DNA from: Nitrosomonas ureae
GTDB taxonomy: Bacteria > Pseudomonadota > Gammaproteobacteria > Burkholderiales > Nitrosomonadaceae
Length of the DNA stretch: 48,236 bases
Assembly: GCA_945872825.1 (NCBI GenBank)
Contig: CAMCBD010000010.1
Span: 1-48,236 of the forward strand
Reading direction: 5' to 3'
The position numbers and the translations under genes were made by a program. The notes under the pieces were generated by a model, which ran no database searches, was not told the origin of the DNA, and saw nothing but the letters and a program-made list of their open reading frames with translations. Positions 39,072 to 48,236 of the stretch are shown piece after piece. Numbering within the stretch: the first letter of the stretch is position 1; each line of letters starts with the position of its first letter.

Positions 39072-40445
39072 ATGCAATCACTGAACACTTTCTGGTTATC
39101 TTGTCTTGATCATTTTAAAAAAGAACTCAATGCGCAACAATTTAATACCTGGATCAAGCCATTACAGATTGATCCCGCATTAAATAGCGACAATGAAGTC
39201 GTACTGATTGCTCCCAATCGTTTTGTCTCGCAATGGGTAAAAGACAACTTTATTACGCACATAGAGGTAATGGCGCAGGCGTACTTTTCCAAAAAAATCC
39301 AATTCCATCTAAAACTTGCCGATCAAACCGAAGCAAAAACTAGCTTGCCCGATCCAGTACCCATGCAAATACAGCATGAAACCAAACCGGAACCTAAGCC
39401 TGCCTACCCGCCTGCCAAAAAAAATCCCAGCGGTTTGAATCCCAATTTTACGTTTGACAATTTCGTAACTGGAAAAGCCAATCAACTGGCACGAGCCGGT
39501 GCCATCCAAGTTGCGGAATCACCCGGTATTGCCTATAACCCGCTTTTTATCTATGGCGGTGTGGGTTTGGGAAAAACCCATTTGATTCAGGCAATTGGTA
39601 ATTACGTGCATGAAAATGACAAAAGCGCCAAAATCCGTTATGTGCATGCTGAAAAATATGTATCCGACGTCGTCAGCGCCTATCAACATAAGGCTTTTGA
39701 CAAATTTAAACTGTATTACCATTCGCTGGATCTCTTGCTGGTCGACGATGTGCAATTTTTTGGCGGGAAAAATCGTACTCAGGAAGAGTTTTTTTACGCA
39801 TTCAATGCACTCATTGAAACGCATAAACAAGTCATCATCACCTGTGATTCCTATCCCAAAGAAATTTCCGGATTGGAAGAACGGCTGGTATCCCGTTTTG
39901 GATGGGGATTAACTGTTGCCGTTGAACCACCCGAACTGGAAATGCGTGTCGCGATTCTGTTAAAAAAAGCCCAGCTGGAAAAAATCCGGTTAGATGAAAA
40001 TGTAGCCTTCTTTATTGCTAAACATATCCGCTCAAATGTACGGGAACTGGAAGGTGCATTAAAACGTGTGTTGGCTTTCTCGCGCTTTGTCGGTCAGGAA
40101 ATAACGCTGGATCTGGCTAAAGAGGCACTAAAAGATTTACTGGCTGTGCAAAGCCGTCAAATATCCATTGAGAACATCCAGAAAACGGTCGCCGATTATT
40201 ACAAAATCAAAGTATCAGAGATGTATTCAAAGAAACGCACACGTATCATCGCGCGCCCCCGACAAATGGCTATGGCAATCGCTAAGGAACTGACTTCGTT
40301 AAGTTTACCGGATATCGGCGAAGCATTTGGTGGAAGAGATCATACGACGGTATTACACGGCTACCGGAAAATTAATGAATTACGGGTTTCTGACCCAATT
40401 GTGAGCCGAGATTTTAACGCACTGATTCTTATTTTAAGAGGTTGA
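39072..40445 (+). CDS. dnaA: Chromosomal replication initiator DnaA
   Basis: Binds DnaA boxes at oriC and melts the duplex. The product has 457 residues. Domain I starts [22 protein letters not shown] Pro-rich linker lies at about 90-120. The AAA+ core has [18 protein letters not shown] (Walker A), [10 protein letters not shown] (Walker B) and the sensor-2 helix region [10 protein letters not shown]. Domain IV carries the DnaA signature [15 protein letters not shown]. No good Shine-Dalgarno sequence precedes the ATG. The gene is preceded by panC rather than the frequent rpmH/rnpA neighbourhood. Confidence 0.97.
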   Translation: MQSLNTFWLSCLDHFKKELNAQQFNTWIKPLQIDPALNSDNEVVLIAPNRFVSQWVKDNFITHIEVMAQAYFSKKIQFHLKLADQTEAKTSLPDPVPMQIQHETKPEPKPAYPPAKKNPSGLNPNFTFDNFVTGKANQLARAGAIQVAESPGIAYNPLFIYGGVGLGKTHLIQAIGNYVHENDKSAKIRYVHAEKYVSDVVSAYQHKAFDKFKLYYHSLDLLLVDDVQFFGGKNRTQEEFFYAFNALIETHKQVIITCDSYPKEISGLEERLVSRFGWGLTVAVEPPELEMRVAILLKKAQLEKIRLDENVAFFIAKHIRSNVRELEGALKRVLAFSRFVGQEITLDLAKEALKDLLAVQSRQISIENIQKTVADYYKIKVSEMYSKKRTRIIARPRQMAMAIAKELTSLSLPDIGEAFGGRDHTTVLHGYRKINELRVSDPIVSRDFNALILILRG

Positions 40446-40635
40446 TAACTGTCTAACAGTTTGTGCATAACTACTCATTTTAAAGATTTGCTATTTTTAT
40501 CCACAAACCATCCAAGCTCTATACAGTTTTGATACAAACGAAAAAAATATGCTATCTTGTTGATATTCATTTGATGTTAGAAACGATACAGAAGTATCAA
40601 AGACATTATCTAATTACTATTATTCTTTTATATAA
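40446..40635. other. dnaA-dnaN gap with DnaA boxes: candidate origin or autoregulatory region
   Basis: The 190-bp AT-rich gap contains a perfect consensus box TTATCCACA at 40497-40505 and an inverted TTATGCACA-type box (TGTGCATAA) at 40462-40470, 27 bp apart. It is the only place in the window where I noticed such boxes clustered. A run of A and T-rich 6-mers (40541-40558) could be a melting region. Two boxes are fewer than most origins, so dnaN autoregulation by DnaA is the alternative. Confidence 0.45.
40529..40558 (+). promoter_or_regulatory. Putative dnaN promoter
   Basis: TTGATA at 40529-40534 and TATCTT at 40553-40558 are separated by 18 bp, about 80 bases upstream of the dnaN ATG and just after the DnaA boxes. 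The match to sigma-70 consensus is moderate. Confidence 0.35.
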
Positions 40636-41751
40636 ATGCTTTTAATAAAAACTAACAGAGACACATTACTAAAACCGTTGCAAACCGTCACTGGAATTGT
40701 GGAACGGCGTCAGACATTACCCATCCTATCAAATGTTCTGATTCAGCAAAACGAAGAAAAGACCTCTTTTTTGGCCACTGATCTGGAAATACAAATCAAA
40801 ACGGTTACGACAAAGGATCTTATCGCCAAACAGAATTTTGCTTTAACAGTTTCTGCTAAAAAACTTCAGGACATCTTGCGTTCGCTTTCAGCCGATGCGG
40901 AAATTACATTAACCCGGAAAGACGACCACCTGCAGGTTAAATCTGGAAAAAGTGCATTTAACCTGCAAATACTTCCAGCAGAGGATTTTCCAGAAGTTGT
41001 TGAAGAATCAGAATCCGATACCACTATCACGCTGAAACAAAATGAATTAAAAAAGCTTTTACATCAAGTTCAGTTTGCAGTGGCACAACAAGATATCCGC
41101 TACTACCTGAATGGGCTTTTATTACTGACTGAAGATAATCAGTTAATCAGTGTCGGCACCGACGGACATCGTTTGGCCTATATCGCAGCCGGTTTAGATG
41201 AGACTCAGAAAAAGCAGGAGGTCATTTTGCCGCGCAAAGCGGTATTTGAACTGTCCAAACTGCTCGAAGATAATGAAGATCCGGTAAAAATAGAATATTT
41301 TACGAATAAAATCCGGTTCTCTTTCTCTGATATCATTCTGACATCGAAAATCATTGACGGTAAATTTCCAGATTACAACCGGGTCATTCCATTAAACAAC
41401 ACCAAGTTGTTTGAAATAAATCGCTTAACTTTTCTGCAAGCACTGCAACGGGTATCGATTCTGTCCAACCAAAGCGAGAAATTTCGTGGAGTGCGCTTGA
41501 TTGTCAGTAAAGATAATCTACGTATTATCTGTAAAAACAACGAACAGGAAGAAGCTGAAGAAGAACTTGAAATTAATTACAACGAAGAATTGGTGGATAT
41601 TAGCCTTAATATCACTTATCTGTTGGATTTATTGAACAATGTGAATAGCGAAACGGTACAATGTGCCTTTGAAAATTCCAATAGCAGCGTTCTGATAACA
41701 ATCCCTGGAAATAAAGAGTTCAAATACATCGTCATGCCGATGAGAATTTAA
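40636..41751 (+). CDS. dnaN: DNA polymerase III beta subunit (sliding clamp) DnaN
   Basis: The ring-shaped processivity clamp, 371 residues with three similar domains. Visible pieces are LPILSNVLIQ, LQDILRSLSADAEITL and NLQILPAEDFPE in domain I, VSVGTDGHRLAY-type (ISVGTDGHRLAYIAAG) in domain II, and the closing domain III with the C-terminus EFKYIVMPMRI, where the last residues form the partner-binding region. It starts at MLLIKTNRDTLL, and no clear Shine-Dalgarno sequence is seen. It lies between dnaA and gyrB as expected. Confidence 0.96.
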   Translation: MLLIKTNRDTLLKPLQTVTGIVERRQTLPILSNVLIQQNEEKTSFLATDLEIQIKTVTTKDLIAKQNFALTVSAKKLQDILRSLSADAEITLTRKDDHLQVKSGKSAFNLQILPAEDFPEVVEESESDTTITLKQNELKKLLHQVQFAVAQQDIRYYLNGLLLLTEDNQLISVGTDGHRLAYIAAGLDETQKKQEVILPRKAVFELSKLLEDNEDPVKIEYFTNKIRFSFSDIILTSKIIDGKFPDYNRVIPLNNTKLFEINRLTFLQALQRVSILSNQSEKFRGVRLIVSKDNLRIICKNNEQEEAEEELEINYNEELVDISLNITYLLDLLNNVNSETVQCAFENSNSSVLITIPGNKEFKYIVMPMRI

Positions 41752-41822
41752 CAACATTTCTCAGCAGGAATGATCCAAATCCTCAAAAGTTGAAACATTC
41801 TTTTTAAACTTCATAACCATAA

Positions 41823-44255
<2,433 letters not shown>

Positions 44256-44279
44256 GTGTTGTCTTAAACACGTCCAGCA

Positions 44280-44735
44280 ATGAATGATATCGAGAAGATT
44301 GTTTGGGGTGCTTTGCTTGGTATTTTGGTATATGTTATAGGACAGATTATATCAAAATTTTTTATTGAATCCCTTTATGAGCTTAGAAAAACAATTGGGG
44401 AGATACGTTTTAATTTATTGTTTCATGGACCAACTATACTTACACCAGAAGCACGTTCAAAGGAGACATCAGGCGCAGCAAGGGATGCTTTACTGAAAAA
44501 TTCTTCGGATCTTTTTGCGAAACTTCACGCTATTCCTCTCTATGTAGTGGTGCCCTACATTTCTTTTGGCACACTTCCTTCAAACAAAGATATCAAGGAT
44601 GTCGCTGTTCAATTGCGAGCACTCTCGACTTATATGCACGAAAAGGATGATAAAGCGTATAAATCTCTTGATGAAATAAGGGGGCGTATAGCGAAGATTG
44701 AGCGGTTACTGCGATATGAGTCGCTGGATTCCTAA
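44280..44735 (+). CDS. Membrane-anchored protein of unknown function
   Basis: A 151-residue protein that I do not recognise. A single hydrophobic helix spans about residues 7-27 (IVWGALLGILVYVIGQIIS). A cytoplasmic or periplasmic portion rich in helix formers follows, and the last 35 residues look like a short coiled coil (KSLDEIRGRIAKIERLLRYE). The region is more AT-rich than gyrB on its left and typA on its right, which hints at a recent arrival. It starts 24 bases after gyrB but without a clear ribosome binding site. An alternative is that this is a widespread unnamed family. Confidence 0.65.
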   Translation: MNDIEKIVWGALLGILVYVIGQIISKFFIESLYELRKTIGEIRFNLLFHGPTILTPEARSKETSGAARDALLKNSSDLFAKLHAIPLYVVVPYISFGTLPSNKDIKDVAVQLRALSTYMHEKDDKAYKSLDEIRGRIAKIERLLRYESLDS

Positions 44736-44753
44736 ATGACAATCAATCAAGAT

Positions 44754-44786
44754 GGGCGCAATATTTGTTTTGACTATATCGCGCCC
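44754..44786. terminator. Bidirectional terminator-like hairpin
   Basis: GGGCGCAATAT (44754-44764) pairs with ATATCGCGCCC (44776-44786) with one mismatch and an 11-base T-rich loop. It lies between two genes whose ends face each other (the orphan gene at 44735 and typA at 44795), so it can serve both. Confidence 0.55.
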
Positions 44787-44794
44787 TGTTAATA

Positions 44795-46609
44795 CTAAGC
44801 CGCTACCCGTGAAGCACGCTTACGTTCGTGTTCCAGCAAGAAACGTTTGCGGATACGGATCGTTTTCGGGGTAATTTCTACCAGTTCGTCGTCCGCAATA
44901 AATTCAATCGCTGATTCCAGCGTGAGTTGAATTGGTGGAACTAAAGTCACCGCTTCGTCGGTTCCGGATGCGCGGATATTGGTTAATTGCTTGCCTTTGA
45001 TTGGGTTGACTACCAGATCATTATCACGGGTGTGCACGCCAATCACCATGCCTTCGTACAAGCGATCTCCGGGGCTAACGAACATGCGGCCGCGATCTTG
45101 CAGTTTCCATAAGGCATAGGCAACAGCTTCACCTTTTTCGGCAGAAATGAGCACGCCATTTCTGCGTGGTGGAATTTCCTGGCGCATTGGGGCGAATTCA
45201 TCAAATACGTGACTCATCAAACCGGTACCGCGTGTCATGGTCATGAATTCGGATTGGAAACCGATCAAGCCGCGTGCCGGGATGCGATAATCCAGGCGGA
45301 CACGTCCTTTGGCATCCGATACCATATCCAGCAAATCGCCGCGGCGTGCACCTAAGGCTTCCATCACCGCGCCTTGATTGGCTTCTTCCACGTCGACCGT
45401 GAGCATTTCGAACGGTTCACATTTGACCCCATCGATTTCACGGATCACGACATGCGGGCGGGAGACAGCCAGTTCGTAGCCTTCGCGGCGCATATTTTCC
45501 AGCAAAATGGTGAGATGCAGTTCACCGCGTCCGGAGATTAGGAATGAATCGGTTTCGTTGGTTTCTTCCAGACGCATCGCAACATTGATGAGTAATTCTT
45601 TTTCCAGGCGTTCGCGTAACTGACGGCTGGTGACGAATTTGCCTTCCTGCCCGGCAAAAGGCGAAGTATTGACCTGAAACGTCATGGTGAGTGTTGGCTC
45701 ATCCACGGCGTGAATGGGCAATGCTTCGGGATTGTCGATATCGGCGAGCGTGGTACCGATGCTCAGCTCGTCTACGCCATTGATCAGGACAATATCGCCG
45801 GCTAAGGCTTCTTTCATTTGTATCCGTTCCAAACCCTGGAAACCGAGAACCTGATTGACTTTTGCTTTCTTAGGCGGTTTATCGCCCAGTAATATCATCA
45901 CTTCCTGGCCGGGTCTTAGCTTGCCGCGACGAATACGTCCGATGCCAATGCGGCCGACAAAACTGGAGTAATCCAAGGCGCTGATTTGCAGTTGCAAGGG
46001 TTCTTCCGGATTGCCTTCAGGGGCGGGGACGTGTTTGATGATGGTTTCAAACAACGGGCGCATGTCCGTGCTGGGTTTATTCAGTTCCAATGTGGCAAAG
46101 CCATTTAATGCGGAAGCATAGACGACGGGAAAATCAAGTTGTTCATCACTGGCGCCGAGTTTGTCGAACAAATCAAACGTTTGATCGACGACCCATTCCG
46201 CACGTGCACCAGGACGGTCAATTTTATTAATCACGACAATCGGGCGCAGACCCAACGCGAGTGCTTTTTTGGTGACAAAGCGAGTTTGCGGCATCGGGCC
46301 TTCGACTGCGTCAACCAACAGCAATACACCATCCACCATCGACAATACACGCTCTACCTCGCCACCAAAATCAGCATGGCCGGGGGTATCGACGATATTA
46401 ATATGAATGCCTTCAAAATCTATGGCACAATTCTTGGCCAAAATGGTAATGCCGCGTTCACGCTCAATATCGTTGGAATCCATTACGCGCTCGGAAATCT
46501 GTTGGTGTGCGGCAAAGGTGCCGGCTTGATGTAAAAGTTTGTCGACCATTGTCGTTTTGCCATGGTCAACGTGCGCGATGATGGCGATATTGCGGATAGG
46601 GCGAGACAT
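44795..46609 (-). CDS. typA: Ribosome-associated GTPase TypA/BipA
   Basis: A translational GTPase involved in ribosome assembly and in stress and virulence responses. The 604-residue product has the EF-G-like G domain: G1 [14 protein letters not shown], the switch region [23 protein letters not shown] and NKIDRPGAR. Beta-barrel, alpha/beta and the BipA-specific C-terminal domain follow ([36 protein letters not shown]). It has normal length and is transcribed on the minus strand from the gap it shares with the cyclodeaminase-family gene. Confidence 0.96.
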   Translation of the reverse strand: MSRPIRNIAIIAHVDHGKTTMVDKLLHQAGTFAAHQQISERVMDSNDIERERGITILAKNCAIDFEGIHINIVDTPGHADFGGEVERVLSMVDGVLLLVDAVEGPMPQTRFVTKKALALGLRPIVVINKIDRPGARAEWVVDQTFDLFDKLGASDEQLDFPVVYASALNGFATLELNKPSTDMRPLFETIIKHVPAPEGNPEEPLQLQISALDYSSFVGRIGIGRIRRGKLRPGQEVMILLGDKPPKKAKVNQVLGFQGLERIQMKEALAGDIVLINGVDELSIGTTLADIDNPEALPIHAVDEPTLTMTFQVNTSPFAGQEGKFVTSRQLRERLEKELLINVAMRLEETNETDSFLISGRGELHLTILLENMRREGYELAVSRPHVVIREIDGVKCEPFEMLTVDVEEANQGAVMEALGARRGDLLDMVSDAKGRVRLDYRIPARGLIGFQSEFMTMTRGTGLMSHVFDEFAPMRQEIPPRRNGVLISAEKGEAVAYALWKLQDRGRMFVSPGDRLYEGMVIGVHTRDNDLVVNPIKGKQLTNIRASGTDEAVTLVPPIQLTLESAIEFIADDELVEITPKTIRIRKRFLLEHERKRASRVAA

Positions 46610-46736
46610 AAATAATTCCTCAAAAATAAGCTGTTAGTTGTTGCGGTGGGGGCAGCATTATAGCATTGACTGTCAATATGACCAACTTTCAATTGATCTG
46701 GCAGAGACAACGAAAAACACAGTAAAGTTCTAAATT

Positions 46737-47726
46737 ATGAGTGATAGCAAAAAAACTGTAGCTCAAATGCCGCCCTGTATTCGTTATTTATCCCGGGATT
46801 TACTGCAATCTCTGCAACTGACTGTTCAGGAGATTGTTGCCAGCATTGAACACCTGATTCTTGGACAAAATCTGCAACACACCTGGAATGCGCCAAAAAC
46901 GGTGATCACTCCGCCGGATGGCCGGTATATGATGGCGACACTGGCGGCTGCCGATGATCCGCCGTTTCTTGTAGTCAAAGCCCTGGTGCTGAATCCGGAT
47001 AACCCGAAGCATGGGTTCGAAAGTATCAATGCGTTGGTGACTTTACTTGATAGCCGTAGTGGATTGCCGCTCGCGATAATCGACGGCAATTGGGTTACTG
47101 CGGTACGGACTGCCGGATTAAGTGCGGTGGCTGCCAAACGGCTTGCTCGGCCTGATGCATCCATCGCTGCGTTTATCGGTTGTGGCGTGCAAGCCCACAG
47201 TCATTTGCAGGCGTTGGCTGCAATGTTTCCGTTAAAACAGATTCAAGCGTTTGGTCGTGGAACCGCCAGCCGCGATGCATTCTGTCGCAGCGCGGAAAAA
47301 TTGGGGTTGATGGTTATTGCCAGCCAAACTGCTCAGGAAGCGGTTAGCAATGCGGACTTGATCGTTACTTCCGTAACACTGGCGCCACAATTGATTCCAT
47401 TTCTGGATGCGCGTTGGTTAAAACCCGGTGCTTTTGTCACGATGACCGATCTGGCTACTCCGTGGCTGGTGGAAAGCATGTCTGCGTTTGATCGGATTAT
47501 TGTCGATGACCTGAAGCAGGAAGCCAGCATGCCTAAACCGCTGATTGATCCGGCGCTGGTTTGCGGCGATCTGACAAGCTTGGTAACCGGTGATACGGCT
47601 GGCCGTCGCACCAATGATGAACGGACAGCTTTTGTTTTCCGGGGTCTGGCAATAGGGGATTTGGCGGTGGCAGGATTGGCTTATCAGCGTGCTTGTGAAA
47701 GTTCACAGGGTACGCTGATTGATTAA
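46737..47726 (+). CDS. Ornithine cyclodeaminase / mu-crystallin family protein
   Basis: A 329-residue NAD(P)-dependent enzyme fold. It has IDGNWVTAVRTAGLSAVAAKRLA (substrate region), the Rossmann site AAFIGCGVQAHSHLQAL, and SNADLIVTSVTLAPQLIPFLDARWLKPGAFVTM. This family includes ornithine and alanine dehydrogenase-like, lysine and ketimine reductase-like enzymes; the true substrate cannot be read from sequence. It diverges from typA, and its neighbours give no pathway clue. A small hairpin follows the stop. Confidence 0.88.
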   Translation: MSDSKKTVAQMPPCIRYLSRDLLQSLQLTVQEIVASIEHLILGQNLQHTWNAPKTVITPPDGRYMMATLAAADDPPFLVVKALVLNPDNPKHGFESINALVTLLDSRSGLPLAIIDGNWVTAVRTAGLSAVAAKRLARPDASIAAFIGCGVQAHSHLQALAAMFPLKQIQAFGRGTASRDAFCRSAEKLGLMVIASQTAQEAVSNADLIVTSVTLAPQLIPFLDARWLKPGAFVTMTDLATPWLVESMSAFDRIIVDDLKQEASMPKPLIDPALVCGDLTSLVTGDTAGRRTNDERTAFVFRGLAIGDLAVAGLAYQRACESSQGTLID

Positions 47727-47737
47727 ACTTGCGATTT

Positions 47738-47756
47738 CCTGTGGTCTTGCCACGGG
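47738..47756 (+). terminator. Possible terminator hairpin
   Basis: CCTGTGG (47738-47744) and CCACGGG (47750-47756) can pair with one G-U, with loop TCTTG. A T-rich stretch (TTGTTTATTTTT) follows. It lies 12 bases after the cyclodeaminase-family stop. Confidence 0.5.
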
Positions 47757-47780
47757 CTTGTTTATTTTTCCGCTCATTAT

Positions 47781-47978
47781 TTATTCTTTGTCCTTTTCTG
47801 CGCCAGTCATCAAAAATTTAACCAGCAGCGCGAAAATAAGCGGAATTGTGCTCAACCCCGTTACCATATAGTGCTCGGCAGTAAATTGGTCGCCTTCATC
47901 CATGATGATGTAGCCAAAAAATATTGTGACCGGAGTAATAATAGCTAGCGTTATTACCAAATTAAATAATCCTTTCAT
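47781..47978 (-). CDS. Small membrane protein of unknown function
   Basis: A 65-residue protein with two hydrophobic segments (about 4-24 and 40-57) joined by a charged loop with MDEGDQFTAEHYM, and a Lys/Glu-rich cytoplasmic end. No family is recognised. AAAGGAT at 47985-47991 (minus sense) is a good ribosome binding site eight to nine bases before the ATG, which supports that it is a real gene. It faces the cyclodeaminase-family gene tail-to-tail. Confidence 0.6.
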   Translation of the reverse strand: MKGLFNLVITLAIITPVTIFFGYIIMDEGDQFTAEHYMVTGLSTIPLIFALLVKFLMTGAEKDKE

Positions 47979-48117
47979 CTGTTCATATCCTTTCGATAAT
48001 TTGTTTTTTGAAGTATATGCTTGTTGACAAGGTATGCCCAGTATGTCAAAGTGCGGTGTATCATCGGTGAATTTATACGATAAGCAGGGTAGTGTCTCAG
48101 TTTGAATTTATAGCATC

Positions 48118-48145
48118 TTGAACTTGCTTGCATCAATGCTATCAT
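48118..48145 (+). promoter_or_regulatory. Putative promoter of the last small gene
   Basis: TTGAAC (48118-48123) and TATCAT (48140-48145) are separated by 16 bp. The expected transcription start, six to eight bases past the -10, coincides with the ATG at 48152, which would make the transcript leaderless. Confidence 0.4.
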
Positions 48146-48151
48146 ATCAAC

Positions 48152-48236
48152 ATGAGTAAACGACCTAAAAATTTAGACTTAAATCAGCTAGCCAAGCGCA
48201 TTGTAGATGAAGCTATTGGAGAAGAACCTATTACAC
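48152..48236 (+). CDS. Small unrecognised protein (partial, runs off right edge)
   Basis: An ATG at 48152 opens a frame that is still open at the window edge after 28 codons. The product begins MSKRPKNLDLNQLAKRIVDE and is basic and hydrophilic. It recalls small conserved uncharacterised proteins of the SKRP/NQLAK(x)IVD type, known to me only as hypothetical. No ribosome binding site is seen, which fits the leaderless promoter geometry. The left part of the gene is complete but its length and function are unknown. Confidence 0.5.
   Translation, partial: MSKRPKNLDLNQLAKRIVDEAIGEEPIT

Overview
The window looks like a chromosomal segment of a betaproteobacterium, most likely close to Nitrosomonas (Nitrosomonadaceae). 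This is inferred from the dnaA-dnaN-gyrB order without recF, the full mraZ-to-ftsZ division/cell-wall cluster, the CopC/CopD-cytochrome c copper genes and the general protein flavour. No 16S gene or other decisive marker is present. Most genes are housekeeping; the accessory material lies at 1-7.7 kb, 26.3-29.5 kb and the right edge.

Layout. Positions 1-1070 are the terminal part of a Mu-like transposable prophage: a Ner-type regulator (minus, cut by the window edge), a palindrome-rich divergent control region, a repressor-like gene (plus) and an end carrying three GTACCAAAT repeats, terminating in TGTCC (minus strand) at 1070. The phage sits inside a host gene for a DUF4062/TPR membrane protein (minus, to 2498), whose C-terminus is lost. 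Upstream in the same orientation come a glycine-zipper lipoprotein, a membrane Ser/Thr protein kinase, a PP2C phosphatase and an FHA-TM-trypsin-like protease gene split by a 2-nt frameshift. Together these look like a phospho-signalling module that is now partly broken. An AlkA-type DNA glycosylase follows.

8.5-26.3 kb is the dcw cluster, all on the plus strand with overlapping or closely packed genes: mraZ, rsmH, ftsL, ftsI, murE, murF, mraY, murD, ftsW, murG, murC, murB, ddl, ftsQ, ftsA, ftsZ. It is preceded by a clear promoter with an array of MraZ operator repeats and ends in a strong hairpin. It makes the UDP-MurNAc-pentapeptide, lipid I and lipid II, and the divisome core. Downstream lie a 142-bp MITE-like element, a decayed copper-cluster gene, a CopD-cytochrome c-thioredoxin-like fusion and copC, all but the MITE read on the minus strand.

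30-38.9 kb holds uppP, thiC with a TPP riboswitch, pcm, a tolC-type gene, the RNase P RNA gene rnpB, pcnB, folK, panB and panC. 39-44.3 kb is dnaA-dnaN-gyrB with two DnaA boxes in the AT-rich dnaA-dnaN gap, a candidate origin. The right end carries an orphan membrane-anchored protein, typA, an ornithine cyclodeaminase-family gene, a small membrane protein and the start of a small unrecognised gene.

The most noteworthy items are the base-exact prophage/host junction, the kinase-phosphatase-FHA protease-lipoprotein-DUF4062 set, the triple-domain copper protein and the MITE beside a decayed gene. No CRISPR array and no tRNA gene were found.
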